A stretch of 64,000 bases of DNA from Microbacterium testaceum (GTDB lineage Bacteria; Actinomycetota; Actinomycetes; Actinomycetales; Microbacteriaceae). The notes beneath the pieces are model-generated. The model saw only the letters and a program-made list of their open reading frames with translations. It ran no database searches and had not been told where the DNA came from. The translations under genes and the position numbers were made by a program. Within the stretch, counting starts at the first letter, position 1. Each line of letters opens with the position of its first letter. Shown here piece by piece: positions 41,386 to 50,064 of this stretch. The stretch spans positions 434,001-498,000 of the forward strand of contig NZ_JAJGNJ010000001.1 in NCBI RefSeq assembly GCF_020781835.1, in the 5' to 3' direction.

Positions 41386-43329
41386 TCAGCGTTGAGAGGG
41401 GGTGGAAAGGGGGACGACAGTGGCTCCGAGGGGCGGCAGAGACAGATCCCGGGTTCCCCGCGGGGTGGTGAGCTGGAAGTCGCGCCGCTGGTCGGACTGG
41501 CTCACGACCACGGCGAACTCGGCGCCGTCGGGGTGGCGCAGGAGGTCGGCGAAGACGTCGTCCGACGAGGTCGTCACGACCTCCCGGGCGCCCGACAGCT
41601 CGCCGAGGGCGCGGTAGAGACGGACGAGCCCGCTCCGGTCGACGAAGGGCACGCGCGCTGCGTAGAGCTCCACCGGGTAGGTGCACAGGAGCATGCGCCC
41701 CTCGCCCGTCACCCGCTCCACGATGGCGGGTCGGCCGCGGCCATCGCGGGCGACGACGCTGTGCTCGTCCGCGTCGACGGGCAGCATGACGCGCGCGACG
41801 TCGGACCCACCCACGGGGAGGACGATCTCCTCGCCGGCGGCGAGGTCGCCGAAATCCCGCTCGAAGTGAAGCGTGACGGTGTCCCCGTCCACCGGCTGCG
41901 TCAGCCCGTACCGGGCCTGATGACGGATGCCGAAGCTGGAGTTCACGTCGGGCCACCACCATCCGCGCTGGTTGAGGGATTCGCCGGAGCAGAAGCTGAC
42001 CCACACGGTCGATCCCCGGTGCGCTGCCTCCTGGAGCGCGCGCGCACCCGGCGCTGTGATCGCCTTGGTGGCGGGCACCAGCAGCAGCGGAAGGGCGGGC
42101 ACCCCGAGCGTCTCGCGCACGATCCCCGGCTGCAGGTCCGCCAACCGGCCGGCGATGTAGCCCTCGAGGAGGGAGTCGCGGATGCCGGGTGCCTCCTGCG
42201 GATTCCAGAACGGGTACTCCCCGTCGAGGAACGCACTGACGAAGAGGCCGGACCGGGAGGCGACGCGGCGCGCGGCGACGAGGTCGTGCTCCCGGACGGT
42301 CGCGGCGAAGGACGCGAGTTCGCCGAGCGCCGGCTTGGGCGTCCCGTCGGCGGTCGTGAGCCCGAAGTTCATCTCGTACGGGTGGTGCGAGTAGGGCTCG
42401 GCATCCGGGATCGCGAAGTCGGTGTTGTTCCACCCGAGCCAGCCCGTCACGCCGGCGGCCAGTGTGGAGTGCAGGACCTGGCGGTAGTAGTCGGCGGCGT
42501 TCTCGTGCGAGGCGAACTCGCTCGTGACGCCGAACTCCTCGAGCACGACGGGGCGGCCGAAGGGAGCACAGAGCTCCGCGTTGAACGCGGGGATCAGGTG
42601 CTGCCGGACCGGGTCGTCGCTCATGTGGTACGAATGCGGCCCGATCCAGTCGGTGAGCGGTGCCGTCCAGCTCAACCGGAAGCCGTTGTCCTGGCCCATG
42701 ACCTCGCTGCCCCACGCCCCGTCCCCAAGCGATACCGGCTGTGTCCCGCCGGCGGCGCGCACGGCCGCGACCATGAGCTCGCCCCACGCGCGGACGGCCT
42801 CCTTGTCCGTCTGCTCCGCGGGGGCCATGAGCCCTCCGCCGCCGCCGTACAGCGGCATCTCGTTCGAGACGAGCCACGCCGACACGGCGGGGTGGTCGGC
42901 GAAGCGCCTCACCATCTCGCCGATGAACCACGCCTGCCGACCGACCATCCAGACGTCGCTGTAGAGATCGCGGCCCCCGCGCCACGCCGGGTCCCAGTTC
43001 TGTCCCGACATGTGGCCGACGATGAAGGTGGGGATCGTGCGCAGGCCCGCCTCGATGTGGAGGTCGAGGAAGCGCCCGAACAGCGCGCACTTCTCTTCGT
43101 CGATCCGGTAGGGCTCGGGATGGAAGTCGGGCCAGAAGAAGAACGATCGGGTCACCGTGAGCGAGTGCTCCGCCAGCAGCGCGAGCTCCTGCGCGACGAC
43201 CGCCTCGTCGAAACGACGCCACATGTGCGGTCCGCCTGCGCGCGACCAGAAGTTGACACCGATCCAGGTGTCATCCATCGCCCGCATGGGTCGGTCGAAA
43301 ATCGTCGTGGCCACGGCGCCCCATCTCAT
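41386..43329 (-). CDS. GH5-like intracellular glycoside hydrolase
   Basis: A 647-residue enzyme with a clan GH-A (beta/alpha)8 barrel and C-terminal accessory domains. The acid/base is expected at Glu157 in AWLVSNEMPLY and the nucleophile at Glu265 in PVVLEEFGVTS; both are present. After about 370 comes a domain resembling the glutamine-amidotransferase-like/trimerisation region of beta-galactosidases (LVPATKAITAPGARALQEAAHRGSTVWVSFCSGE), then a beta domain. No signal peptide is seen. Mannosidase or glucosidase activity is plausible. Starts at 43329, 43287 or 43278 are all possible; no strong ribosome site distinguishes them. It is divergent from a TetR gene. Confidence 0.78.
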   Translation of the reverse strand: MRWGAVATTIFDRPMRAMDDTWIGVNFWSRAGGPHMWRRFDEAVVAQELALLAEHSLTVTRSFFFWPDFHPEPYRIDEEKCALFGRFLDLHIEAGLRTIPTFIVGHMSGQNWDPAWRGGRDLYSDVWMVGRQAWFIGEMVRRFADHPAVSAWLVSNEMPLYGGGGGLMAPAEQTDKEAVRAWGELMVAAVRAAGGTQPVSLGDGAWGSEVMGQDNGFRLSWTAPLTDWIGPHSYHMSDDPVRQHLIPAFNAELCAPFGRPVVLEEFGVTSEFASHENAADYYRQVLHSTLAAGVTGWLGWNNTDFAIPDAEPYSHHPYEMNFGLTTADGTPKPALGELASFAATVREHDLVAARRVASRSGLFVSAFLDGEYPFWNPQEAPGIRDSLLEGYIAGRLADLQPGIVRETLGVPALPLLLVPATKAITAPGARALQEAAHRGSTVWVSFCSGESLNQRGWWWPDVNSSFGIRHQARYGLTQPVDGDTVTLHFERDFGDLAAGEEIVLPVGGSDVARVMLPVDADEHSVVARDGRGRPAIVERVTGEGRMLLCTYPVELYAARVPFVDRSGLVRLYRALGELSGAREVVTTSSDDVFADLLRHPDGAEFAVVVSQSDQRRDFQLTTPRGTRDLSLPPLGATVVPLSTPSQR

Positions 43330-43407
43330 TCACGTCTTCGTCGAACGAGATGACAGTAACTCGAAAACAGCTCATGTGCAATATTTTGGCGCGACTACGC
43401 TGAGCGC

Positions 43408-44016
43408 GTGGAGCAGAAGAGGACCCGAGGGCCGTATGCCAAGTCCGCCGCGCAGCGGCAGAACATCCTCGCGGCAGCTCGCCGGACGTTCGCGCAGCTG
43501 GGCTACAGCGGTGCGTCGATGCGCGGTATCGCCGAGGAGGCAGGCATCACGTTCACCGGACTGCGCCACCATTTCGCCACCAAGGACGAACTCCTCGTGG
43601 CGGTCCTGACGCAGCGCGACGAGGAGCATCAGGCCCAGCAGGCCGACATCCACGGCACCGACTTCCTCAACGCGCTCGGAGCGCTCCTCCACCAGACGCT
43701 CGACGAGCCGGCGATCACCGAGATCTTCACCACGGTGTCGGGCGAAGCCGTGTCACCAGACCATCCCGCCCACGAGTTCTTCACCCGTCGATACGAACGC
43801 GTCCGACGCGAGTTCTCCACCGAATTGGACCCGGGCGTCGGAGAGCCGGCGGTCGTCACCATCGCTCCGGAGAACGCCGCGATCCTGCTGGCCGCCGTCA
43901 TGGATGGCCTCCAGCTCCAGTGGCTCCTCGACGAGTCGGTGGACGTCCACGGAGCCTTCGCCGACTTCATCGGACTGCTCCGGCCTCCGCCTGCGTCGGA
44001 CGGCAGCGCCACCTGA
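43408..44016 (+). CDS. TetR/AcrR-family regulator (divergent from the GH5/ABC operon)
   Basis: A 202-residue TetR protein with HTH QRQNILAAARRTFAQLGYSGASMRGIAEEAGITFTGLRHHFATKDELLVAVL (about 16-66). The GTG start is six bases after TACGCT (43396-43401), a leaderless arrangement. The 78-base intergenic region is shared with the GH5-like gene, so it probably represses that operon. Confidence 0.87.
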   Translation: MEQKRTRGPYAKSAAQRQNILAAARRTFAQLGYSGASMRGIAEEAGITFTGLRHHFATKDELLVAVLTQRDEEHQAQQADIHGTDFLNALGALLHQTLDEPAITEIFTTVSGEAVSPDHPAHEFFTRRYERVRREFSTELDPGVGEPAVVTIAPENAAILLAAVMDGLQLQWLLDESVDVHGAFADFIGLLRPPPASDGSAT

Positions 44017-44044
44017 CCCGCGGCGCTCTCGCGTCCGCCCGCGC

Positions 44045-44075
44045 TTGACTTCAGGTCGACATGAAGTCGCAGCAT
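44045..44075 (+). promoter_or_regulatory. MerR-type promoter with 19-bp spacer
   Basis: TTGACT (44045-44050), 19-base spacer, CAGCAT (44070-44075). The spacer and flanks form an imperfect 22-base palindrome (44047-44068) around GTCGAC. A 19-base spacer is the hallmark of MerR-activated promoters. The right half and following leader are nearly identical to the site over the MerR gene at 35482-35531, so that MerR protein probably controls this promoter. Confidence 0.75.
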
Positions 44076-44105
44076 GGTCGCGAACGCAAGCGAGAGGAGC
44101 CCGTC

Positions 44106-44942
44106 ATGTACGAGGCCATCATCATCGGCGGCGGTCCCGCCGGGCTGCAGGCCGCCCTCACCCTGGGGCGCATGCATCGCCGAACCCTGCTGCTGGACTC
44201 CGGCGAGTACCGCAACGCCACGGTCGACCACGCGCAGAATCTGCTCGGCAACGACGGTGTCGCCCCGGCCGATCTGCGCCGCCGCGGCCGCGATGAACTC
44301 GCCGCATACGCGACGGTGGAGATCCGGGATGCCATGGCGTCCGGGGTCGCGGCCGACGCCGACGGCGTGCGGGTGGAGGTCGCGGGCGAGCAGCTCCGTG
44401 CCGACCACCTCGTGCTGGCGACCGGTCTCGCCGACGATCTCCCGCCCATCCGCGGACTGTCGGAGCACTGGGGTGATCGCGTCGCCAACTGTCCGTTCTG
44501 CCACGGCCATGAATTCGCCGGGCGTCCGGTCGCCGTGCTGAACGCATCGCCGCACGCGGCGATGCTGCGCGGGATGCTCGAGCCCGTGGCATCCGAGGTC
44601 TTCGTGCTCGACCCGGCGCGCGTCGTGCAGGTCGAGAGCACCGGCGACGGACTGGCGCTCGTGCTCGACGACGCGTCGAGGTTCGACGTCGCCGGAGCCT
44701 TCGTCGCACCCGTCTCGCGCCAGCGGGCGCCCTTCGCGGCGCAGCTGGGCCTCGACCTGCAGGAGTCCGGGGCCGTCCGGATCGACCCCTTCGGGCGCAC
44801 GAGCGTCGACCGCGTCTTCGCGGTCGGCGACATGGCCCACCCCGATCACTTCCCGGGGCCGATGGCGAGTCTCGCGGCGGCGATCACGGCCGGCCAGCTC
44901 GCGGCCGTGGCGATCGTGCAGAGCCTCGCAGCGCCGCGGTGA
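44106..44942 (+). CDS. Thioredoxin-reductase-like FAD disulfide oxidoreductase
   Basis: A 278-residue two-domain flavoprotein. FAD site MYEAIIIGGGPAGLQAALTLGRM (1-23), redox disulfide NCPFCHGHE (CxxC near 131-134), and the C-terminal FAD motif RVFAVGDMAHPDH (near 239-251). The NADPH-domain motif normally GxGxxA reads VAVLNASPHAAM, without the glycines, so the electron donor may not be NADPH. ATG 44106 has GAGAGGAG upstream; an in-frame ATG at 44061 lies inside the promoter. It is probably activated by the MerR regulator at 35062. Confidence 0.82.
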   Translation: MYEAIIIGGGPAGLQAALTLGRMHRRTLLLDSGEYRNATVDHAQNLLGNDGVAPADLRRRGRDELAAYATVEIRDAMASGVAADADGVRVEVAGEQLRADHLVLATGLADDLPPIRGLSEHWGDRVANCPFCHGHEFAGRPVAVLNASPHAAMLRGMLEPVASEVFVLDPARVVQVESTGDGLALVLDDASRFDVAGAFVAPVSRQRAPFAAQLGLDLQESGAVRIDPFGRTSVDRVFAVGDMAHPDHFPGPMASLAAAITAGQLAAVAIVQSLAAPR

Positions 44943-45068
44943 GTCCTGTCGGTCGCGGAGCACCCGGTCGTCCTGTTGCAGGGCGCACGGCGCGGACTTC
45001 GGATGCGCGAGCCCACCCGTGACCGACGCATTCCGCTGGCGCGCAGGTCGCTTTCCTAGACTGGGCGA

Positions 45069-46151
45069 GTGGACAGCGGGGGCAGAGGACCGGCGACGAC
45101 CGAGGATGCCGGCCTCGGGCGCCCCCGCCGACTCGCCCGCGACCTGACGATCCTCGGCGTCATCGGCGCACTGCTCTTCGCCGCGCTGGGTGCCGGAGCG
45201 GCCGCCGCGTACCGCGAGCTCTACAGCCCGCGCGCCTTCGTTCTGCACTACCTCGAGCTGCTGCAGGACCGTCGAGCGGCCGAGGCGCTCGCGGTGCCCG
45301 GCGTCGCCGTCGACTCCACCGAGCTCGAGAGCGCGGGTCTGCCCGCCACGGCATCCGAGGCGCTCCTGCGCTCGGACGCCCTGCAGGCGATCACGGACGC
45401 GCGCGTGACGAGCGAGACCGTCGACGGCGACATCACCCGCGTCACCGTCGAGTACCGTGCCGGTGCGTACGACGGCCGCACCACCTTCGCCGTCCGCCAG
45501 GACGGATGGTCCGGCGTCGTGCCGCATTGGCGCTTCGACGTGAGCCCCCTCGCCGTCGTCGATCTCACCGTGCGCGGCTCGATGCGGTTCTCGGTCAACG
45601 GGTTCGAGATCGACAAGCGGCAGGTGTCCGTCGACGGGGCGGATGCCGACCCGTCCGCGGCCGTCCCCCTGCTGGTGTTCTCGCCGGGTCTGTACTCGGT
45701 CGCGGTGGACACCGCGATCTCGGCGACCCCGGGGGTGGCCATCCTCGCCGACTCCCCCCTCACGGGGGTGCCGGTCGACGTGCAGGCCGAGCCCACGGAG
45801 GAGTTCGTCTCCGTCGTCCAGCAGCGCGTCGAGGACTTCCTCACGACGTGCGCCGAGCAGAAGGTGCTCCAACCCACCGGCTGCCCGTTCGGATTCACCG
45901 TCCGCAACCGGATCGACGACGCTCCCACCTGGTCCATCGTCCAACAGCCCACGGTCTCGGTCGTGCCGGATGGCGCCGGTTGGCGCATCCCGTCCGCGAA
46001 GGCGGTGGCCCGCATCGAGGTCGACATCCGCTCGATCTTCGACGGATCGGTGCGCACCGTCGAAGAGGACGTCCCCTTCACCGTGGACGGCGAGATCACC
46101 GTGCAGCCGGACGGTTCGGCATCCATCGCCATCGGCGGCGGCACCGACTGA
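45069..46151 (+). CDS. Single-pass membrane protein of unknown function (Microbacteriaceae type)
   Basis: A 360-residue protein with a short cytoplasmic head, one membrane helix (LTILGVIGALLFAALGAGAAAAYREL, about 27-52) and a large extracellular part with three or four repeated beta-rich modules (for example RVTVEYRAGAYDGRTTFAVRQDG and FSPGLYSVAVDTAISATPGVAI). Two cysteines (near 258 and 266, TTCAEQKVLQPTGCPFGF) may form a disulfide. I do not recognise a family. TAGACT six bases before the GTG suggests a leaderless message. It converges on the CtaG gene. Confidence 0.75.
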   Translation: MDSGGRGPATTEDAGLGRPRRLARDLTILGVIGALLFAALGAGAAAAYRELYSPRAFVLHYLELLQDRRAAEALAVPGVAVDSTELESAGLPATASEALLRSDALQAITDARVTSETVDGDITRVTVEYRAGAYDGRTTFAVRQDGWSGVVPHWRFDVSPLAVVDLTVRGSMRFSVNGFEIDKRQVSVDGADADPSAAVPLLVFSPGLYSVAVDTAISATPGVAILADSPLTGVPVDVQAEPTEEFVSVVQQRVEDFLTTCAEQKVLQPTGCPFGFTVRNRIDDAPTWSIVQQPTVSVVPDGAGWRIPSAKAVARIEVDIRSIFDGSVRTVEEDVPFTVDGEITVQPDGSASIAIGGGTD

Positions 46152-46164
46152 CCGGGCGCCCGCC

Positions 46165-48162
46165 TCAGCGGCCCTTCGCCGCCTCGCGCTCGGCGATGCG
46201 TGCATCGCGCGCGGCAAGGCGCTGGAGCTCGGCGTTGTACTCGTCGAGCTCGATGTCACCGACCCGGTCGACGTGGCGGTCGCGGCGGCGCTGCTGTCGC
46301 TCGTCGCTGCGGCTCCACTGGATCGCGACGGTGATCGCGAGGATCAGCGTCGGGATCTCGCCCACGCTCCACGCGACGCCGCCGCCGGTGTACTGGTCCT
46401 GCAGCGGGGTGGCGCCCCACTCCCGGCCCATGGCCCCGAACCATTCGGCCGCCATGAGACCGGAGTTCATCATGATCGCGATGCCGAAGAAGGCGTGCAT
46501 CGCCATGATCGCGATGAGCACCAGCAGCCGCATCGGATACGGCAGCCGGTAGGGGACGGGATCGATGCCGATGAGACTCAGGACGAACAGGTAGCCGGTG
46601 ATGAGGAAGTGCGCGACCATCCAGATGTGGCCGACGTGGTCGTACAGCGACCAGCGGAACAGGTCGGTGTAGTAGAACGCCCACAGCGATCCGATGAACA
46701 GCCCCGCCGCGACGTACGGGTTCGTCAGCACCGTCGCGACCGGGTTGTGCACGGCCCAAAGGATCCATTCGCGGCCCCCGCGCGAACCGTCCTCGCGCTT
46801 GCGGATGGCCCGCGCGGCGAGGGTGACGGGCGCGCCGGCGACCAACAGCAGCGGGATCGCCATCGACAGCAGCATGTGCTCGATCATGTGCACGCTGAAC
46901 AGGTAGTCCTGGTAGACGTTCAGCGGACCGGAGGTGACCCAGAAGATCGCGAACATGCCCAGCGACCACAGCACCGTGCGGTGGATCGGCCACGTGTCGC
47001 CGCGGCGGTGCAGACGCCATGCGCCCGCCCAGTAGAAGAACAGTCCGAAGCCGGCGACGAACGCCCACAGCAGATCGATGTCCCACGCCGTGAACCAGCG
47101 ATCGAGGGTGAACTCCGGCGGCAGCGGCGACCCGGTGAGCACCTCCGCGGGTGTGCGGCCGATCGGGGGGAGGTCGGCGGCGGGCGGGGGCGTCCGGGCG
47201 AGGGCGACCGCGATCCCGCTGGCGACGCCCATGAAGACCAGCTCGAGCAGGACGACGCCCCAGAACCGGCGCGACCCGGCCTCGTCGCCCATGCCGGCGA
47301 TGAGCCGGCGGCGATACCAGGCTCCCAGGACGCCCATCGCCACGAGAGCGGTGACCTTCACGAGCACGAGGACGCCGTAGGGCGAGAGGAGGTTCTCCCA
47401 GCCGATCAGCCCGATCGAGGCGCGCACCGTGCCGGACACGGCCACGACGATGAAGGACACCAGCGCGAGCGACGAGTACCGCAGCAACGCCGTCTGCAGC
47501 TGCGATCGGCTGAGCGCCGGCCGCACCACGACGAGCAGGACCAGACCGCCGAGCCAGACCGCCGCGGCGATGATGTGCAGCACGAGAGAGGTGACCGCCG
47601 CGGTGTGGCTCGCCTCGGTGCCGGCGTGTCCCTGCGTGCCCATCGGGATGAGCGCGGCGATCGCCAGAATCGCGACGAGGAGGGTCGGGACCCACGTGCG
47701 TACGGCGAACGTGAGCACGGTGAGCACGGCACCGGCGATCGTGGTGATGAGCCACGCGGGACCGATCTCGGTCTCGACGAGGAAGCGCCCGAGCTGTTGC
47801 CCGAAGACGGCGTCGAGGGTGGGCGTCGCGTTGATGACGTTGAGGAACGTCAGGAACCCGGTCGCCGCGGCGGCCACGGTGAAGACGGCCGCGCCGATGG
47901 ATGCCGTGTCGAGGGCGATCTCGAAGGGACGCTCGCCCGCGGGCAGGGCGAACAGCGCCAGTACGAGCGAGCCGACCATCGTCGCCGCCGACAGGTTGAC
48001 CACGAGCGTCGCGGCCGGAAGCCCCCAGCGGACGAACGGACCGGGGTCGGCCAGGAGCGATGGCGCGGCACCGCCGCCGTAGGCCAGACCCGCGACCACG
48101 CAGATCGCCGAGACCACGACGAGGATGACGGGTCCGGCCACGCGGAGGGCTCGGGGATTCAC
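46165..48162 (-). CDS. CopD-CtaG fusion: copper resistance/cytochrome oxidase assembly membrane protein
   Basis: A 665-residue polytopic protein. Roughly residues 1-330 are CopD-like (TQGHAGTEASHTAAVTSLVLHIIAAAVWLGGLVLLVVVRPAL near 176-216), and roughly 370-630 are caa3-type CtaG (VYQDYLFSVHMIEHMLLSMAIPLLLVAGAPVTLAARAIRK near 419-458; VGHIWMVAHFLITGYLF). Histidines in these segments likely bind copper. The cytoplasmic tail is charged. Such fusions are common in actinobacteria and deliver copper to cytochrome c oxidase. It lies downstream of HU, separated by a terminator. Confidence 0.9.
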   Translation of the reverse strand: MNPRALRVAGPVILVVVSAICVVAGLAYGGGAAPSLLADPGPFVRWGLPAATLVVNLSAATMVGSLVLALFALPAGERPFEIALDTASIGAAVFTVAAAATGFLTFLNVINATPTLDAVFGQQLGRFLVETEIGPAWLITTIAGAVLTVLTFAVRTWVPTLLVAILAIAALIPMGTQGHAGTEASHTAAVTSLVLHIIAAAVWLGGLVLLVVVRPALSRSQLQTALLRYSSLALVSFIVVAVSGTVRASIGLIGWENLLSPYGVLVLVKVTALVAMGVLGAWYRRRLIAGMGDEAGSRRFWGVVLLELVFMGVASGIAVALARTPPPAADLPPIGRTPAEVLTGSPLPPEFTLDRWFTAWDIDLLWAFVAGFGLFFYWAGAWRLHRRGDTWPIHRTVLWSLGMFAIFWVTSGPLNVYQDYLFSVHMIEHMLLSMAIPLLLVAGAPVTLAARAIRKREDGSRGGREWILWAVHNPVATVLTNPYVAAGLFIGSLWAFYYTDLFRWSLYDHVGHIWMVAHFLITGYLFVLSLIGIDPVPYRLPYPMRLLVLIAIMAMHAFFGIAIMMNSGLMAAEWFGAMGREWGATPLQDQYTGGGVAWSVGEIPTLILAITVAIQWSRSDERQQRRRDRHVDRVGDIELDEYNAELQRLAARDARIAEREAAKGR

Positions 48163-48192
48163 CCCCCAAGCCTACGTCGCCCGCACATGCAG

Positions 48193-48223
48193 GAGGGGGG
48201 ATGCCGACGCGGCATCCCCCCTC
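48193..48223 (-). terminator. Strong hairpin terminator after the HU gene
   Basis: A perfect 13-base-pair stem (48193-48205 with 48211-48223), loop GACGC, 19 bases after the HU stop on the minus strand. It separates HU from the CopD-CtaG gene. Confidence 0.85.
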
Positions 48224-48241
48224 TCACAGTGCGCTGTCGTC

Positions 48242-48529
48242 TTACTTGACGGCGGCCTTCAGCTTCGAGCCGGCGGTGACCTTGACACGCTTGCCCGCGG
48301 GGATCGAGATCTCCTCGCCCGTCTGGGGGTTGCGGCCGGTGCGGGCCGAGGTGGCGACCTGCTCGAACGCGATCCAGCCCGGGATCGAGACCTTGCTGCC
48401 CTTGGCGACGGCCTCGGAGACGGTGGAGAAGAGGGAGTCGAGCACGCTCGACACGGCGGACTGGCTCTGTCCGGTCGCGCTGGCGATGCTCGCGACGAGC
48501 TCGGTCTTGGTGATGGACTTGTCGGCCAT
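48242..48529 (-). CDS. HU-family DNA-binding protein
   Basis: A 95-residue nucleoid protein with the HU fold: helical N-terminus SITKTELVASIASATGQSQSAVSSVLDSLFSTVSEAVAKGSKVSIPGWIAFE and the DNA-binding arm TSARTGRNPQTGEEISIPAGKRVKVTAGSKLKAAVK. The arm carries the RNPQTG signature. Unlike mycobacterial HupB it has no lysine/alanine-rich tail. GGAGGA precedes the ATG. The 223 bases upstream (48530-48752) hold no gene and presumably its promoter. Confidence 0.95.
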   Translation of the reverse strand: MADKSITKTELVASIASATGQSQSAVSSVLDSLFSTVSEAVAKGSKVSIPGWIAFEQVATSARTGRNPQTGEEISIPAGKRVKVTAGSKLKAAVK

Positions 48530-48752
48530 GTGGTTGTCCTCCAGGCGACGGTCGTGTCGCCTCTCGTTACATCGGACGAGGAGGGATTCCCCTCCTCGGT
48601 GGTCGGGAGACCGCCTCGACAGTATCAACCGAACCGCGGAATTACGCGGATATTCGCGGATTTCGCCCGCGGAAGGGCGGCGTGTCGCTTCAGATCTGTG
48701 ACGGAAGGGACGCGTGAGGCGGTCCCGGGGAACAGGACGGGGCTCCGCCCGC

Positions 48753-49625
48753 TCAGGCACCGGTGCGTCGACGTGACCGATGGGCGCTCAGCGCGAGTGC
48801 ACCCACGAGAGCCGCCAGCCCCCACGGCACGAGAGCCAGCACCTCGGGTGCACCGCTTCGCGCGAGCACGGATCGCGCGGGCGCCGACGGGCCGGATGCC
48901 GCGGCGGCCGGGGTGGTCGCCTCGATCGACGGCGACGGGCCCGCGGCGGGTTCCTCGGAGTCGGACGGGGTCGGGCTCGGGGTCGGCCCGGTCCCCGCCG
49001 GCAGGACGAGCAGCTCCAGAGATCCCTGACGATCACCCACCCTCACCTCGACCGGGTGCTGCCCCGGAGCGAGTCCGGGGATCGTGAACGCAAGCGTGAA
49101 CGTTCCGTCGGATGCGCTGCGACCGACGAGGGTGGGGTCCGGGCTCGCGCTGGTGGTCACGAGCACGTCGGTGTCGGCCGGGAAACCGAGCCCGATCAGC
49201 TGCAGCCGCTGCCCGACCGTCCCGGCGGGCGGTTCGAACCACACCGCGCCCTCGGTCTCGTCCGGATCCGGGGCGGAGGTCACGACGGTGTATTCCGCCT
49301 CCCACTCGTCGGGACCCACCCAGATGATCACCGCGTGCCGCCCCGGCGCGACATCGGGGATCGTGAAGGGCACGTCGAAGAATCCCTCGCTGTCGGTGTG
49401 CCCCGCGGTGACGGGCTCCTCGTCCGGATCCGTCGCCACGAGCACCTCGGAGTCCGAGGCGAAGCCGGTGCCCAGCAGGCGCAGCTCCTGCCCGACGGTG
49501 CCCTGGGCCGGCAGGAAGGAGGCGCTCGGCGCACCCGCCGCACCCGCTGCGGCTCCCCCTCCGAGTACGGCCGCGAGGCCGACCACGACACCCCACGCGA
49601 TGACTCGATGCACCGTCGTCTTCAC
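48753..49625 (-). CDS. Secreted two-repeat IPT-like protein with LARSG sorting-like signal
   Basis: A 290-residue cell-surface protein: signal peptide (1-32), two similar beta modules of about 90 residues (ASFLPAQGTVGQELRLLGTGFASDSEVLVATDPDEE and VWFEPPAGTVGQRLQLIGLGFPADTDVLVTTSASPD), a Ser/Pro/Thr-rich stalk (214-250) and the C-terminal series LARSG (254-258), hydrophobic helix, SAHRSRRR. This resembles an LAxTG class E sortase signal with Thr replaced by Ser. Modules look like IPT/TIG domains. Function is unknown; surface display is likely. Confidence 0.75.
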   Translation of the reverse strand: MKTTVHRVIAWGVVVGLAAVLGGGAAAGAAGAPSASFLPAQGTVGQELRLLGTGFASDSEVLVATDPDEEPVTAGHTDSEGFFDVPFTIPDVAPGRHAVIIWVGPDEWEAEYTVVTSAPDPDETEGAVWFEPPAGTVGQRLQLIGLGFPADTDVLVTTSASPDPTLVGRSASDGTFTLAFTIPGLAPGQHPVEVRVGDRQGSLELLVLPAGTGPTPSPTPSDSEEPAAGPSPSIEATTPAAAASGPSAPARSVLARSGAPEVLALVPWGLAALVGALALSAHRSRRRTGA

Positions 49626-49700
49626 TCCCGCTCCTCGGCTCGGAAGGTCGGTGCCCCGCCGCCTTCGCGCGGAAGCTTAGCGAACCCCGCTCGTCCAGAC

Positions 49701-49745
49701 ACGACGAAGGGCGAGGGGCCTCTCGGAACCCCCGCCCTTCGTCGT
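49701..49745 (-). terminator. Hairpin terminator after the rpmB-rpmG-rpsN operon
   Basis: A 13-base-pair perfect stem (49701-49713 with 49733-49745) extended by three more G-C pairs, loop about ten bases, 11 bases after the rpsN stop. It closes the ribosomal protein operon. Confidence 0.85.
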
Positions 49746-49756
49746 GGAACTGGTGC

Positions 49757-50062
49757 TTACCAGGACGACTTGGTCACACCGGGCAGCTCGCCCCGGTGGG
49801 CCATGTCGCGGAAGCGGACACGCGAGACGCCGAACTTCGTCAGCACGCCACGGGGGCGGCCGTCGATGACGTCGCGGCTGCGCACACGCGCGGGCGACGC
49901 GTTGCGGGGCAGCTTCTGCAGGCCCACGCGGGCGGCCTCGCGGGCCTCGTCGGTCGCGTTGGGGTCGACCAGGGTCTTCTTCAGCTCGGCGCGCTTCGCG
50001 GCGTAGCGCTCGACGACGACCTTGCGCTGCTCGTTGCGCGCGATCTTGCTCTTCTTAGCCAT
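49757..50062 (-). CDS. rpsN: 30S ribosomal protein S14, zinc-independent type
   Basis: A 101-residue S14 ([24 protein letters not shown] ... [49 protein letters not shown]). The short zinc-binding S14 has two CxxC pairs; this longer form has no cysteine, so it does not need zinc. It is last in the rpmB-rpmG-rpsN operon, an arrangement which in some actinobacteria is under Zur control. Confidence 0.97.
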   Translation of the reverse strand: MAKKSKIARNEQRKVVVERYAAKRAELKKTLVDPNATDEAREAARVGLQKLPRNASPARVRSRDVIDGRPRGVLTKFGVSRVRFRDMAHRGELPGVTKSSW

Positions 50063-50064
50063 GC

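Noticed and set aside
44061..44105. Longer start for the thioredoxin-reductase-like gene
   Set aside because: The ATG at 44061 lies in the spacer of the promoter; ATG 44106 starts right at the FAD strand and has a ribosome site.
45643..48249. 868-codon plus-strand frame opposite CopD-CtaG
   Set aside because: Antisense shadow with no domain; the minus strand encodes clear CopD and CtaG helices.
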